Source: Brevundimonas lenta (GTDB lineage Bacteria; Pseudomonadota; Alphaproteobacteria; Caulobacterales; Caulobacteraceae). From it: a stretch of 64,000 bases of DNA. The translations under genes were made by a program, and so were the position numbers. Shown here one piece after another: positions 18,458 through 28,647 of this stretch. The notes under the pieces are model-generated. The model searched no databases, had not been told where the DNA came from, and was given only the letters and a program-made list of their open reading frames with translations. Where the stretch lies: positions 372,001 through 436,000 of the forward strand of contig NZ_JACIDM010000001.1 of the NCBI RefSeq assembly GCF_014196335.1, read 5' to 3'. How positions within the stretch are numbered: position 1 is the stretch's first letter; each line of letters starts with the position of its first letter.

Positions 18458-19123
18458 ATGCGCATGGCCGGCATCAGGGGGAGATTGCGGGGGGTGACCC
18501 TCGTCGCGGCGGTCGCCTGCGGGCTGGCTCTCGCCGCCTTTGACGATGTCGATGCGATCGAGACGCCCGAGGCGCGCGCGGTGGCCCAGTCCGTGACGGC
18601 CGCCGAGCTGGCGTCCTGGGGGCGGACGCACGGCGACGCCGGCGCCCTGATCATGGCCGCCCGTCTGCTGGCCGAGGTGCCGGTGCGGCCAGGCGAGGGC
18701 GAGGGCGGGGAGCCCATCCTGACGCCGGGACGGTTGCTGGACGAGGCCGCGGCCCTGTCCGCCGGAAACCAGCCGCTGATGGACGCCATCGACCGGTTGC
18801 GCGAGCCGCTGACCCGGGGGGTCCAGTCGTCGCCGTTCGGCGCGGGGCCGGTGTTCACGGTCAAACAGCTGCGCGCCCGTGAGGCCTGGGCGTTCGAGCT
18901 GGATGCGCGGCGGGGCGAGATTCTGCGGGTGGCGGCGATCGGCGACGGGGACACCGACATCGACCTGATCATCCGCGACTCGCGCGGGTCCATCCTGTGT
19001 CGCGACGGCTATGGCGATCACTATCCGGTCTGCACCGTATCGTCGGGCGCCGGCGGCAAGATGCGGGTCAACATCGTCAATCGCGGCGACGTCTGGACCA
19101 GCATCCAGGTGCTGAGCAACTGA
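18458..19123 (+). CDS. Exported hypothetical protein, partner of the CHAT protein
   Basis: About 221 residues, with a basic N-terminus and a hydrophobic signal sequence (about 10-30). The N-terminal half is helical. The C-terminal third (FELDARRGEILRVAAIGDGDTDIDLIIRD and onward) resembles PPC-type beta-sandwich domains found in secreted proteins. Its stop overlaps the start of the CHAT gene (TGATG), so the two products are made together and probably act together outside the cytoplasm. The start could also be at 18464 or 18413. Confidence 0.7.
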   Translation: MRMAGIRGRLRGVTLVAAVACGLALAAFDDVDAIETPEARAVAQSVTAAELASWGRTHGDAGALIMAARLLAEVPVRPGEGEGGEPILTPGRLLDEAAALSAGNQPLMDAIDRLREPLTRGVQSSPFGAGPVFTVKQLRAREAWAFELDARRGEILRVAAIGDGDTDIDLIIRDSRGSILCRDGYGDHYPVCTVSSGAGGKMRVNIVNRGDVWTSIQVLSN

Positions 19124-20838
19124 TGCGGCGGCTGTTCGGAGCGCTGGCGGCGATCGGCCTGCTGGCCCTGGCGGGCGCCGCCCCGGCCGGGCCGGACACG
19201 CCCGAAAAGCTCCGTGCGGAAGCGTTCGAGGCGGCCCAGTGGGCCATCGCGTCGGACGCCGCCGACGCCCTGGCGCGGGTCTCGGCCCGTTTCGCCCAGG
19301 GCGACGACGCGCTGGGCCGGCTGGCGGAGGAACGCGAGGCGCTGATCGTCCGCCGTGACCGGCTGGAGCGCGTGCTGGAGCGGTTCTACGCCGCCGACGA
19401 CCCCGCCGGGTTCGAGGCCCGCACCCTCGCCCGCACAGACTGGGAGGCCGCGACCGCGCGTCTGCAGGCGGTGGATGCGGAGATCGAGGCGCGCTTTCCC
19501 GCCTATTCCGAACTGACCAGCCCGCGGGCGCTGACGATCGCCGAGACCCAGGCGCTGCTGCGGCCCGACGAGGGACTGTTGCTGGTGCTGGTCAATCCCG
19601 AGGCGACCTATGTCTGGGGCGTGTCGCGCGACCGCGTGGCCTGGGCCCGGTCGGAGAGCCTGGACGAGGCGGCGGTTGCGGAAGCGGTCGCCCGCCTGCG
19701 GGCCTCGCTGACCACGACGGCCGCGCGGGGGCCGGAGGTCGATCCGACGCTGTTCGCGGGTCGTCCGACGCCCGTGTTCGAGCGCTCTCAATCGTATCGC
19801 CTCTACGCCGAACTGGTGCGGCCGGTGGAAGGCGTGTTCGAGGGCAAGACCACTCTGATCACCGTGGTCACGGGGGCCCTGACGTCGCTGCCGATGGCGG
19901 TGTTGTCGACGGAGGCGCCGACCGGCCCGGACGCCGGCCCGGACGCCCTGACGTCGACGTCCTGGCTGGTCGACCGCTACGCCCTGGCCAGCCTGCCGTC
20001 GGTGTCCAGCCTGCGCTCGCTGCGCTGCTATCTGGTGGCCGATCCGGCCCAGCGCAGCGCCGGCTGTCCTGACATGCCCGGGACCCATGCGCGCCAGGCC
20101 CCGGCGGGACCGTCCCTGCGGCTGGCGGCCTTCGGGGCGCCGCTGCTGACCGGGGCGCCGGTCGAGGAGGTGCGCGGCGCGCCCCGGGCCGACGACGTCA
20201 TGGGCGACGGTCAGCTGGCGGATGTCGGGAAGCTGAAGGCGCTGCCGTACCTGCGCGGGTCGCGGGTCGAGCTGGAGACGCTGAAGGCGCGCTATCCCGA
20301 CTCCGTGGTCCGCATCGGCGCCGAGGCGACCGAGCATGCGGTGCGGTCGCTGGACGCCGAGGCCCTGTCGCGGGCGCGGTTCGTGGTGTTCTCGACCCAT
20401 GGCCTGACGGCGGGCTCGACCGCCGCCGAGCCGGGCCTGGTGATGACCCCGCCGGACGCCGCCACCGAGGACGACGACGGCTATCTGAGCGCGTCGGAGG
20501 CGGCGCAGCTGAAGCTGGACGCCGAGTTCGTGGTGCTGTCGGCCTGCAACACCGCCGCCTCAGACGGACGCCCGGGCGGCGAGGGGCTGTCGGGGCTGGC
20601 GCGGGCCTTCTTCTATGCCGGGGCGCGGTCGGTGATGGTGTCGCACTGGGAGGTGTCGGACGCCGCGACCACAGCCTTGATCACCGCCACCTTCGCCGAT
20701 CTGGACGACCATGCAGCCACCGATCCCGGCGTGCGGGCGCGAGCGCTGCAGGCCGGTATGCGGGCGGTGCGCGCCGAGCGGCGCTGGGCGCACCCGGCCT
20801 ATTGGGCCGCCTTCACGCTCGTTGGAGAGCCGGGCTGA
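19123..20838 (+). CDS. Secreted CHAT-domain caspase-like protein
   Basis: A 571-residue protein with a signal peptide (1-22), a helical segment (about 25-130) and a C-terminal CHAT cysteine-protease domain. The catalytic dyad is H426 (VVFSTHGL) and C475 (VVLSACNTA), both intact. The helical segment looks like the linker that precedes CHAT in large TPR-CHAT proteins, but the TPR repeats are absent. Export of a CHAT protease is unlike the cytosolic Csx29/TPR-CHAT defence effectors. It is coupled to the upstream partner through TGATG. The target is unknown. Confidence 0.87.
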   Translation: MRRLFGALAAIGLLALAGAAPAGPDTPEKLRAEAFEAAQWAIASDAADALARVSARFAQGDDALGRLAEEREALIVRRDRLERVLERFYAADDPAGFEARTLARTDWEAATARLQAVDAEIEARFPAYSELTSPRALTIAETQALLRPDEGLLLVLVNPEATYVWGVSRDRVAWARSESLDEAAVAEAVARLRASLTTTAARGPEVDPTLFAGRPTPVFERSQSYRLYAELVRPVEGVFEGKTTLITVVTGALTSLPMAVLSTEAPTGPDAGPDALTSTSWLVDRYALASLPSVSSLRSLRCYLVADPAQRSAGCPDMPGTHARQAPAGPSLRLAAFGAPLLTGAPVEEVRGAPRADDVMGDGQLADVGKLKALPYLRGSRVELETLKARYPDSVVRIGAEATEHAVRSLDAEALSRARFVVFSTHGLTAGSTAAEPGLVMTPPDAATEDDDGYLSASEAAQLKLDAEFVVLSACNTAASDGRPGGEGLSGLARAFFYAGARSVMVSHWEVSDAATTALITATFADLDDHAATDPGVRARALQAGMRAVRAERRWAHPAYWAAFTLVGEPG

Positions 20839-20853
20839 GACCTCGTTCGGTTT

Positions 20854-20979
20854 CCGCTCATCCCCGCGAAGGCGGGGACCCAGTGCTTTCGCGCGAAGGA
20901 CATGGGATTGGCGGCGGCTCTCTACAGGACGCTCCGATCGCCCAAAAACCTGGGTCCCCGCCTTCGCGGGGATGAGCGG
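20854..20979. repeat. Palindromic repeat family A, copy 1
   Basis: Two 30-base arms (20854-20883 and 20950-20979) in inverted orientation. Each arm holds its own hairpin: CCCCGCGAAGGCGGGG and its complement. The right arm is preceded by CGATCGCCCAAAA, as in copies 2 and 3. It follows the CHAT gene and precedes the 3' end of the phosphotransferase gene. Confidence 0.88.
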
Positions 20980-20988
20980 ATGGTGGGA

Positions 20989-22064
20989 TCAGGCCCCGGC
21001 CTTCTTCGCGAAGCTCCACGCCCCTTCCGCCAGGAAGGGGACCTGGGCGGCCATGGTGCGGGCCTGGGGCGAGGCGGCGGTGCCGTCGCGGACGCGGCCG
21101 GCGATGCCCTGGCAGATGGCCGCCAGCCGGAACAGATTGTAGGCGAACAGCCAGTCAAGGTTCTGCGGCCGGGCGCCGGTCCGCTCGGCGTAGCGGTCGA
21201 CCATCTCCTCGATCGACGGAATGCCGAGGGCTTCCAGGTCGGCGCCGGCGAGGCCGTTGCGGGCGCTCTGCGGAATGGCCCAGGCGATCAGCAGATAGGA
21301 GAAGTCGGCCATCGGATCGCCGAGGGTCGACAGCTCCCAGTCCAGCACAGCGCGGACCTGCGGCGCGTCGGGCGCAAGGATCAGGTTGTCGAGGCGGAAG
21401 TCGCCATGGACGATCCGGGCGGGCGCCTCGGCCGGCAGGGTCGCGGGCAGGAAGTCGATCAGTTGGTCCATGGCCGGGATCGGATCGATCTCGGAGGCGC
21501 GGTACTGTTTGGTCCAGCGGCCGACCTGACGCTCGAAATAGTTGCCCGGACGGCCGTAGTCGGCGAGGCCGATCTGCGCCGGATCGAACCGATGCAGGTC
21601 CGCCAGCGTGTCGACCTGGGCCGCGTAGATGGCGCGGCGCTCGGCCGGCTCCATGCCCGGCAGTTTGAGGTCCCACAGAACCCGGCCCTCGACCTTGTCC
21701 ATGACGTAGAACATCGAGCCGATGACGGCGTCGTCGGTGCACAGCGCCCACGGCCGGGCGACCGGATAGCCCTGGGCGTGCAGGGCCGAAATGACGGTGA
21801 ACTCGCGGTCGACGGCGTGGGCCGAGGGCAGCAGCGTCCCCGGCGGCTTGCGGCGCAGGACGTAGGTGCGGCCGGGCGTCGACAGCTCATAGGTCGGATT
21901 GGACTGGCCGCCCTTGAACTGGCGCACCGTCAGAGGGCCTGTGTAGCCCTCAACATGGGCGGCCAGCCAGGCGCCGAGCGCGGCTTCATCGAGAGCGTAG
22001 CGGGGATCGACCTCTCGCGTGCCCGAGAAGGTCGATTGAGCGTCGTCGGAAGCGGGAGAGGTCG

Positions 22065-22068
<4 letters not shown>
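20989..22068 (-). CDS. Aminoglycoside-phosphotransferase-fold kinase, ACAD10-like
   Basis: A 359-residue kinase of the APH/choline kinase superfamily. Motifs: a glycine-rich loop FKGGQSNPTYEL (51-62), the lysine in YVLRRKPPG, the catalytic loop IVHGDFRLDN (H221, D223, N228) and the metal-binding DWE (243-245). Overall it matches the ACAD10/ACAD11 N-terminal kinase group, reported to phosphorylate 4-hydroxy acids in catabolism; the substrate here is unknown. Its start overlaps the glpK stop (ATGA), so it is downstream of glpK in one operon. Confidence 0.88.
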
Positions 22069-23558
<1,490 letters not shown>

Positions 23559-23594
23559 GCGGTGACGTTAGCGCGCAGGGCCGCCCATCAAAAC

Positions 23595-23728
23595 CCGCTC
23601 ATCCCCGCGAAAGCGGGGACCCAGTCCTGTTGGAGAAGCGCCGGTGTTTCTGGACGACGGCTTGAGCCGCACCTGGGCGATACCGATCACCCAAAACACT
23701 GGGTCCCCGCCTTCGCGGGGATGAGCGG
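23595..23728. repeat. Palindromic repeat family A, copy 2
   Basis: Inverted 31-base arms at 23595-23625 and 23698-23728 with about 70 bases between them. The internal region is clearly related to that of copy 3 (shared CGATCACCCAAAAC before the right arm and GAGCCGC in mid-loop). It lies between the divergent starts of glpK and the PLP dehydratase gene, so it is not a simple terminator. Confidence 0.88.
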
Positions 23729-23770
23729 GGGGTAGTGCGTAATCGCAAGCGATGCGGTTATGTACGGGCC

Positions 23771-24772
23771 ATGCACACCGCTTCGTTCGCAGGCGTCAAG
23801 GACGCCGCCCGCCAGCTGTCCGGTTACGCCGTCCGGACTCCCCTGATCGAAAGCCCCGCGCTGAATGAGCGCCTGGGCGGCCGCGTCCTGCTGAAGGCCG
23901 AGAACCTGCAGCGCGCCGGGGCCTTCAAATTCCGCGGGGCCTACAATCGCATCAGCCGTCTGACCGACGACGAGCTGAAGCGCGGGGTGGTGGCCTATTC
24001 GTCCGGCAATCACGCCCAGGCCGTGGCCTGCGCGGCGAAGATGATGGGCACGTCGGCGATCATCGTCATGCCCGCCGACAGCCCGAAGGTGAAGGTCGAG
24101 GGCGTCATCGGCTTCGGCGGCGAGGTGCGGCTGTACGACCGCTACACCGAGAGCCGCGAGGACATCGGCGAGGAGATCGCCTCGACGCGCGGCAGCGTGC
24201 TGGTGCGTCCGTTCGACGATCCGTTCGTGATCGAGGGGCAGGGCACGGTCGGCCTGGAGATCGTCGAACAGGTCGAGGATCGCGGCGGACGTATCGACCA
24301 GCTGCTGTGCGGCGCCTCGGGCGGCGGACTGATCGCCGGCATCAACCTGTCGATGGACGCCCTGTCGCCGGACACGCCGGTGATCGGCATCGAGCCGGCC
24401 GACTACAACGACACCCAGATCTCGCTGGCGGCGGGCGAGCGCCGCACCCATCCGGCGGCGCACGGCACCATCTGCGACGCCCTGATGACCGACCGGCCGG
24501 GCGAGCTGACCTTCCCGATCAACCGCCGTCTGGCCGGGGTCGAGACGGTGACCGACGAGGAGGTCGCCGAGGCCGTGCGCTTCGCCTTCCGCCATCTGAA
24601 GCTGGTGGTCGAGCCGGGCGGCGCGGTGTCGCTGGCGGCCCTGCTGTCGGGCGCGGTCGAGTCGAAGGACATGACCTCGGTGGTCGTGCTGTCGGGCGGC
24701 AACGTCGATCCCGTGCTGTTCGCCTCCATCATCGAAGACCGCTTCACGCCGCAATCCCGAGAGGACGTCTGA
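23771..24772 (+). CDS. Threonine dehydratase-like PLP enzyme
   Basis: A 333-residue fold-type II PLP enzyme without a regulatory ACT domain. The PLP lysine is K53 in AFKFRGA, the phosphate-binding loop is GASGGGL and SSGNHAQAVA is present, as in threonine dehydratase/serine racemase proteins. It probably deaminates L-threonine or L-serine; a hydroxyaspartate ammonia-lyase or racemase role cannot be excluded. The ATG at 23771 fits the family N-terminus. The MaoC gene starts four bases after its stop. Confidence 0.9.
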   Translation: MHTASFAGVKDAARQLSGYAVRTPLIESPALNERLGGRVLLKAENLQRAGAFKFRGAYNRISRLTDDELKRGVVAYSSGNHAQAVACAAKMMGTSAIIVMPADSPKVKVEGVIGFGGEVRLYDRYTESREDIGEEIASTRGSVLVRPFDDPFVIEGQGTVGLEIVEQVEDRGGRIDQLLCGASGGGLIAGINLSMDALSPDTPVIGIEPADYNDTQISLAAGERRTHPAAHGTICDALMTDRPGELTFPINRRLAGVETVTDEEVAEAVRFAFRHLKLVVEPGGAVSLAALLSGAVESKDMTSVVVLSGGNVDPVLFASIIEDRFTPQSREDV

Positions 24773-24776
24773 CCGC

Positions 24777-25259
24777 ATGAGCCGCACCGAACGCAAGGGC
24801 GTCCCGACCCCGACCGCCGACCTCGCCGGCCTGATCGGCCAGGAGATCGGCGTCAGCCGCTGGATCCATGTCGACCAGGCGCGCATCGACGCCTTCGCCG
24901 AGATCACCGAGGACCGCCAGTTCATCCACATCGATCCGGAGGCGGCGAAGGCCACGCCGTTCGGCGGCACCATCGCGCACGGCTTCCTGACGCTGAGCCT
25001 GCTTTCGGCCATGACCTACGACGCCGTGCCGCCGCTGGAGGGCGTGGTGATGGGGGTGAACTACGGCTTCGACAAACTGCGCTTCCTCGCCCCGGTGCCG
25101 TCAGGCTCGAACGTCCGCGGCCGCTTCAAACTGCTGTCCGCCGAGGACAAGGGCGGCGGCCGCTGGCTGCTGAAGCACGAGGTCACGGTCGAGATCGAGG
25201 GCGCCGAAAAGCCGGCCCTGATCGCGGAGTGGCTGGGGATGCAGGTGGTGGGGGGCTGA
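24777..25259 (+). CDS. MaoC-family (R)-enoyl-CoA hydratase-like protein
   Basis: A 160-residue single hot-dog domain with the hydratase 2 motif: FAEITEDRQFIHIDPEAA (catalytic Asp/His type) followed by FGGTIAHGFLTLSLL. It is predicted to hydrate trans-2-enoyl-CoA to the (R)-3-hydroxyacyl-CoA. It is cotranscribed with the PLP dehydratase (four-base gap), though no shared pathway is obvious. Length and motif order are standard. Confidence 0.9.
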   Translation: MSRTERKGVPTPTADLAGLIGQEIGVSRWIHVDQARIDAFAEITEDRQFIHIDPEAAKATPFGGTIAHGFLTLSLLSAMTYDAVPPLEGVVMGVNYGFDKLRFLAPVPSGSNVRGRFKLLSAEDKGGGRWLLKHEVTVEIEGAEKPALIAEWLGMQVVGG

Positions 25260-25317
25260 CGCCATTGCTTTGACGTGAAGCTGGCGACCCCTGACGCAAC
25301 TGGTGAACGGGAGGGGG

Positions 25318-25743
25318 CTAGAATACGGCGTTGATATCCGGCGCCGGTTGCGGGCGTCGCGGACCGACAACCACGGCAGAACATACCGCGCCGGCTCCAG
25401 ACAGAACGCCAATGAGCAGCAACGACAGAAAATCGCTCCCGAAAAAAGCAGCCAAGGCGCCGGAGATAATGGCGAAACCCATAGACGTTGCACCCCCGAC
25501 GAGGCCGCTTTGGAGCGTCCATCGGCGCTGAGAGGTCGTCCGCATCGAGGTGAAGGCGACGATCACACCGGTGACCGACAAGGGAATAAACTCGAATAAC
25601 AAAACGCCCGCACCCGCGACCATCAGCGTTTCCGGCCGATTCAGCGCGAGACTGAGTACAACTATTGAGACAAGCAGCGGCAGAACCCCGATTAAGGAGA
25701 AGACCGCCGCCATACCCATCGCCTGCCGAAGTGAGGGCTTCAC
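25318..25743 (-). CDS. Hypothetical four-helix membrane protein
   Basis: I do not recognise the family. It is 141 residues with about four transmembrane helices (roughly 10-32, 38-60, 80-100 and 103-125) and a proline-rich C-terminal tail. I favour the GTG at 25743 because it overlaps the stop of the upstream oxidoreductase by four bases (GTGA); a GTG at 25755 is also possible. Base composition is less GC-rich than in neighbouring genes, which may mean a recent arrival. Context suggests cotranscription with the sugar oxidoreductase. Confidence 0.65.
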   Translation of the reverse strand: MKPSLRQAMGMAAVFSLIGVLPLLVSIVVLSLALNRPETLMVAGAGVLLFEFIPLSVTGVIVAFTSMRTTSQRRWTLQSGLVGGATSMGFAIISGALAAFFGSDFLSLLLIGVLSGAGAVCSAVVVGPRRPQPAPDINAVF

Positions 25744-26672
25744 TCGCCCAGGCACCGCAGGGCGACTTCCAGATTCCGCAGGCCGTCCTCGCCGGTGACC
25801 GCGGGCGGTTCGCCGGTGCGGATGGCGTGGGCGAAGGCTTCCAGTTCCTTCTTGAGCGGCTCGGCGGGCCAGCTGTTGACCGCGCGGGTCTGGTAGCTGC
25901 CGTCCGGCTGCTGGCCGAAATATTCGGTGACCTGGCGGGTGATCAGGTCGGCGACCACGAACTTGTTCTTCGTCGCCACCTGCAGGGTGCGGACCTTGTA
26001 GGGGGTGACCCAGTTGGTGGTGATGTGGGCGATGGCCCCGTTCTCGAGGCGGAACTGCAGCAGGGCCGTGTCCTCGCGCTCGGCGCGGGTGCGGACGACC
26101 TGGGGCTGGACCTCGGTGACCTCGGAATCCGTCAGGTGGCGGATGATGTCGATGTCGTGCACCGCCAGATCGATAACCACGCCCACCTCGCCCATGCGCG
26201 GCGGGAAGGGACCGACGCGGGTGATCTGGATGGAGATGACGTCCTCGTCGGCGATGGCGCGCTTGACCGCGTCGACGGCGGGATTGAAGCGCTCGACCTG
26301 GCCGACCATCAGGGTGCGCTTGTTCGCCTTCGCGGCGTCGATCATGCGGCGGGCGTCGGCGACGGTGGCGGCGATCGGCTTCTCGACCAGGACGTGAACG
26401 CCCTTTTCGAGCAGGGCGACGGTCAGATCGGCGTGGGTCCGGTTCGGGGTGGCGACGACAGCGGCGTCCAGTCCGGCGTCGACGAAGGCCTGGGCGTCGG
26501 TCACCGCGGCTGCGCCATAGGCGGCGGCGACGCCCTCGGCGGTCACGGCGTCAGGGTCGAAGACGTGGGTCAGCTCGACGTCGCGGATGTCGGCCAGCAC
26601 GCGGGCGTGGTTGCGGCCCATGACGCCGGCGCCGGCGACGCCGAACTTCAGAACGGACTGGTGGGTGGTCAT
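25740..26672 (-). CDS. Gfo/Idh/MocA-family sugar oxidoreductase, WbpB-like
   Basis: A 310-residue NAD(P)-dependent oxidoreductase. The Rossmann motif GVAGAGVMGRNHARV is at the N-terminus and the catalytic EKP motif is in VLVEKPIAAT. Paired with the DegT aminotransferase immediately upstream (five-base gap), it fits a WbpB/WlbA-like step that oxidises the 3-position of a UDP-hexosamine or its uronate before transamination, for surface polysaccharide. That role is inferred from pairing. Confidence 0.86.
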   Translation of the reverse strand: MTTHQSVLKFGVAGAGVMGRNHARVLADIRDVELTHVFDPDAVTAEGVAAAYGAAAVTDAQAFVDAGLDAAVVATPNRTHADLTVALLEKGVHVLVEKPIAATVADARRMIDAAKANKRTLMVGQVERFNPAVDAVKRAIADEDVISIQITRVGPFPPRMGEVGVVIDLAVHDIDIIRHLTDSEVTEVQPQVVRTRAEREDTALLQFRLENGAIAHITTNWVTPYKVRTLQVATKNKFVVADLITRQVTEYFGQQPDGSYQTRAVNSWPAEPLKKELEAFAHAIRTGEPPAVTGEDGLRNLEVALRCLGE

Positions 26673-26677
26673 GGGAA

Positions 26678-27838
26678 TCAGCCCTTGAACGACGCGACGG
26701 CGGCGATGATGCGGTCCTGTGTAGCCTCATCGAGGTCGGCGTGCATCGGCAGGCTGATGACGCGATCCTTCAGGCGCTCGGTGACCGGCAGGCCCTGGGG
26801 TCCGCGCGGGTACATGTCATAGGCCGGCTGCAGGTGCAGCGGGATCGGATAGTAGACCGCAGTGGGCACGCCCTGTTCCTTCAGGTGAGCGGCCAGGCCG
26901 TCGCGGTCGTGATGCTCGATGGTGTACTGGGCCCAGTTGGAGACGTTGCCCTTCGGCACGTCCGGAACGGCGGCGACGTGGGGGCGCAGGCCTTCGTTGT
27001 AGCGGGCGGCGATGCGGTTGCGCCATTCGATCTCCTCGCCGAACACCTTCAGCTTCTCGATCAGGACGGCGGCCTGGATGGTGTCCAGCCGGCTGTTCAG
27101 GCCGATGCGCATGTTCAGGTATTTCGGGTCGTGGTCGAAGGTGCGGTCCTTCAGGTCGATGGCCACCGCCTTGCCGTGCACGCGGATCGAGTCGATCAGC
27201 TGGGCCAGCTCGTCGTCATTGGTCAGCACCGCCCCGCCGTCGCCGTAGCAACCCAGCGGCTTGGCCGGGAAGAAGCTGGTGGTGGTGATGTCGGCCCACT
27301 TCAGCGGGTGGTCGCCGTCGATGGTGCAGCCGAAGCCCTGGGCGGAGTCGCAGATCAGCTTGAGGCCGTGCTTGTCGCAGATGGCCTTGATGGCCGGATA
27401 GTCGGCGGGCTGGCCGAACAGGTCGACGGCGATGACCACGCGCGGCTTCAGCCGGCCTTCCTTGATCGTCGCCTCGATGGCCGCCTCGAGGTGGCCGGGG
27501 TCCATGTTGTAGGTCTTCGCGTCGACGTCGATGAACACCGGCTCAGCGTCGAACCACGGCACGATCTCGGCGGTGGCGGCGAAGGTGAAGCTGGGCACGA
27601 AGACTGCGTCGCCGCGGCCGACGCCCCAGGCCATCAGCGGCAGGGCGAGGGCGTCGGTGCCGTTGGCGCAGCCCAGGGCGTGCTTCGCCTTGCCAAAGGC
27701 GGCCAGGTCGGCCTCGAACTGGCGCACCTGCGGACCCATCACCCAGGCGCCGCCGACGACGGCTTCCTGCACGGCGGCCTCGATCTTGCCGGCGAGGCGC
27801 AGGCGTTGGGCCTGAAGGTCGATGAAGGGGATGGTCAT
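26678..27838 (-). CDS. DegT/DnrJ/EryC1 nucleotide-sugar aminotransferase, WbpE-like
   Basis: A 386-residue fold-type I PLP aminotransferase. The PLP lysine is K193 in SFFPAKPLG, with D164 in CDSAQGFG binding the pyridine nitrogen, and PSFTFAATAE and GCANGTDALALPL upstream. It most resembles WbpE/WlbC-type enzymes that transaminate 3-keto nucleotide sugars using glutamate. The ATG at 27838 has a GGAGA site; an upstream in-frame ATG gives an Ala/Pro-rich, unconserved extension. It leads the aminotransferase-oxidoreductase-membrane protein operon. Confidence 0.9.
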   Translation of the reverse strand: MTIPFIDLQAQRLRLAGKIEAAVQEAVVGGAWVMGPQVRQFEADLAAFGKAKHALGCANGTDALALPLMAWGVGRGDAVFVPSFTFAATAEIVPWFDAEPVFIDVDAKTYNMDPGHLEAAIEATIKEGRLKPRVVIAVDLFGQPADYPAIKAICDKHGLKLICDSAQGFGCTIDGDHPLKWADITTTSFFPAKPLGCYGDGGAVLTNDDELAQLIDSIRVHGKAVAIDLKDRTFDHDPKYLNMRIGLNSRLDTIQAAVLIEKLKVFGEEIEWRNRIAARYNEGLRPHVAAVPDVPKGNVSNWAQYTIEHHDRDGLAAHLKEQGVPTAVYYPIPLHLQPAYDMYPRGPQGLPVTERLKDRVISLPMHADLDEATQDRIIAAVASFKG

Positions 27839-28001
27839 GTCGGAGGTCTCCGGTCGCGGACGCGCGGGCGGGGCGGCGCAGGTCAAACGCGCCGGTCAGG
27901 GTGGGCGCTCCCTACCAAATCGACGTCGTCAGCGCCAAATCCGCGCGGGTCACATCGGGTGAGGGATTGCAACGAAGCGTGATGACTCCTAATCCGCAGG
28001 C

Positions 28002-28514
28002 ATGTCGACCGGCGTTCCCGCCGTGTTCCTCGACCGCGATGGCGTGCTTATCGAGGACACGGGATATCCCCACCTGGAATCGCACCTGCGCATGACGCCG
28101 GGGGCGGCGGAAGCGGTGCGACGCCTGAACCGGCTCGGCTATCTGTGCGTCATCGTCACCAACCAGTCGGGCGTGGCGCGCGGCCTGTTCACCGAAGCCC
28201 AGATGCACGCCTTCAACGACCTGATCGTGCGCAAGCTGGCGGCCGCCGGCGGGCGCATCGGCGCGGTCTACGCCTGTCCGTTCCACGCCGAGGGCAGTGT
28301 CGAGGCCTACATCCATCCAGACCATCCGGACCGGAAGCCCAATCCCGGAATGCTGATGCGCGCCGCCGCCGAGCATCACATCGACATGGCCAAGAGCTTC
28401 ATGATCGGCGACCAGCCCTCGGACATGGAGGCGGCCCGCCGCGCCGGCGTGCCCGGCTTCCGCTTCGAGGGCGGCGACCTGGACGATTTCGTCAAGGACC
28501 TGCTCGGGGCCTGA
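28002..28514 (+). CDS. gmhB: D,D-heptose 1,7-bisphosphate phosphatase, HAD family
   Basis: A 170-residue HAD hydrolase. The catalytic FLDRDGV sits near the N-terminus, TNQSGVARG is motif II and MIGDQPSDMEAA is motif IV. Length and the Cys/His pair in YACPFHAEG match GmhB, which hydrolyses the 7-phosphate of D-glycero-D-manno-heptose 1,7-bisphosphate in LPS core synthesis; some zinc loop cysteines are not obvious. Histidinol-phosphatase-type members are the alternative. It stands alone, divergent from the aminotransferase operon. Confidence 0.82.
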   Translation: MSTGVPAVFLDRDGVLIEDTGYPHLESHLRMTPGAAEAVRRLNRLGYLCVIVTNQSGVARGLFTEAQMHAFNDLIVRKLAAAGGRIGAVYACPFHAEGSVEAYIHPDHPDRKPNPGMLMRAAAEHHIDMAKSFMIGDQPSDMEAARRAGVPGFRFEGGDLDDFVKDLLGA

Positions 28515-28647
28515 TTTCTTTCCCGACTACGACCTTTGGCCGATATCCAGCGGCGCGCCGACAGGCTTGATTGTCATCGTCAGAAGCTGACGGATGAATT
28601 TCCGCCGGGGATGAAATAGCGTCGAGCGTGAGTACCCCGGAGAACCC

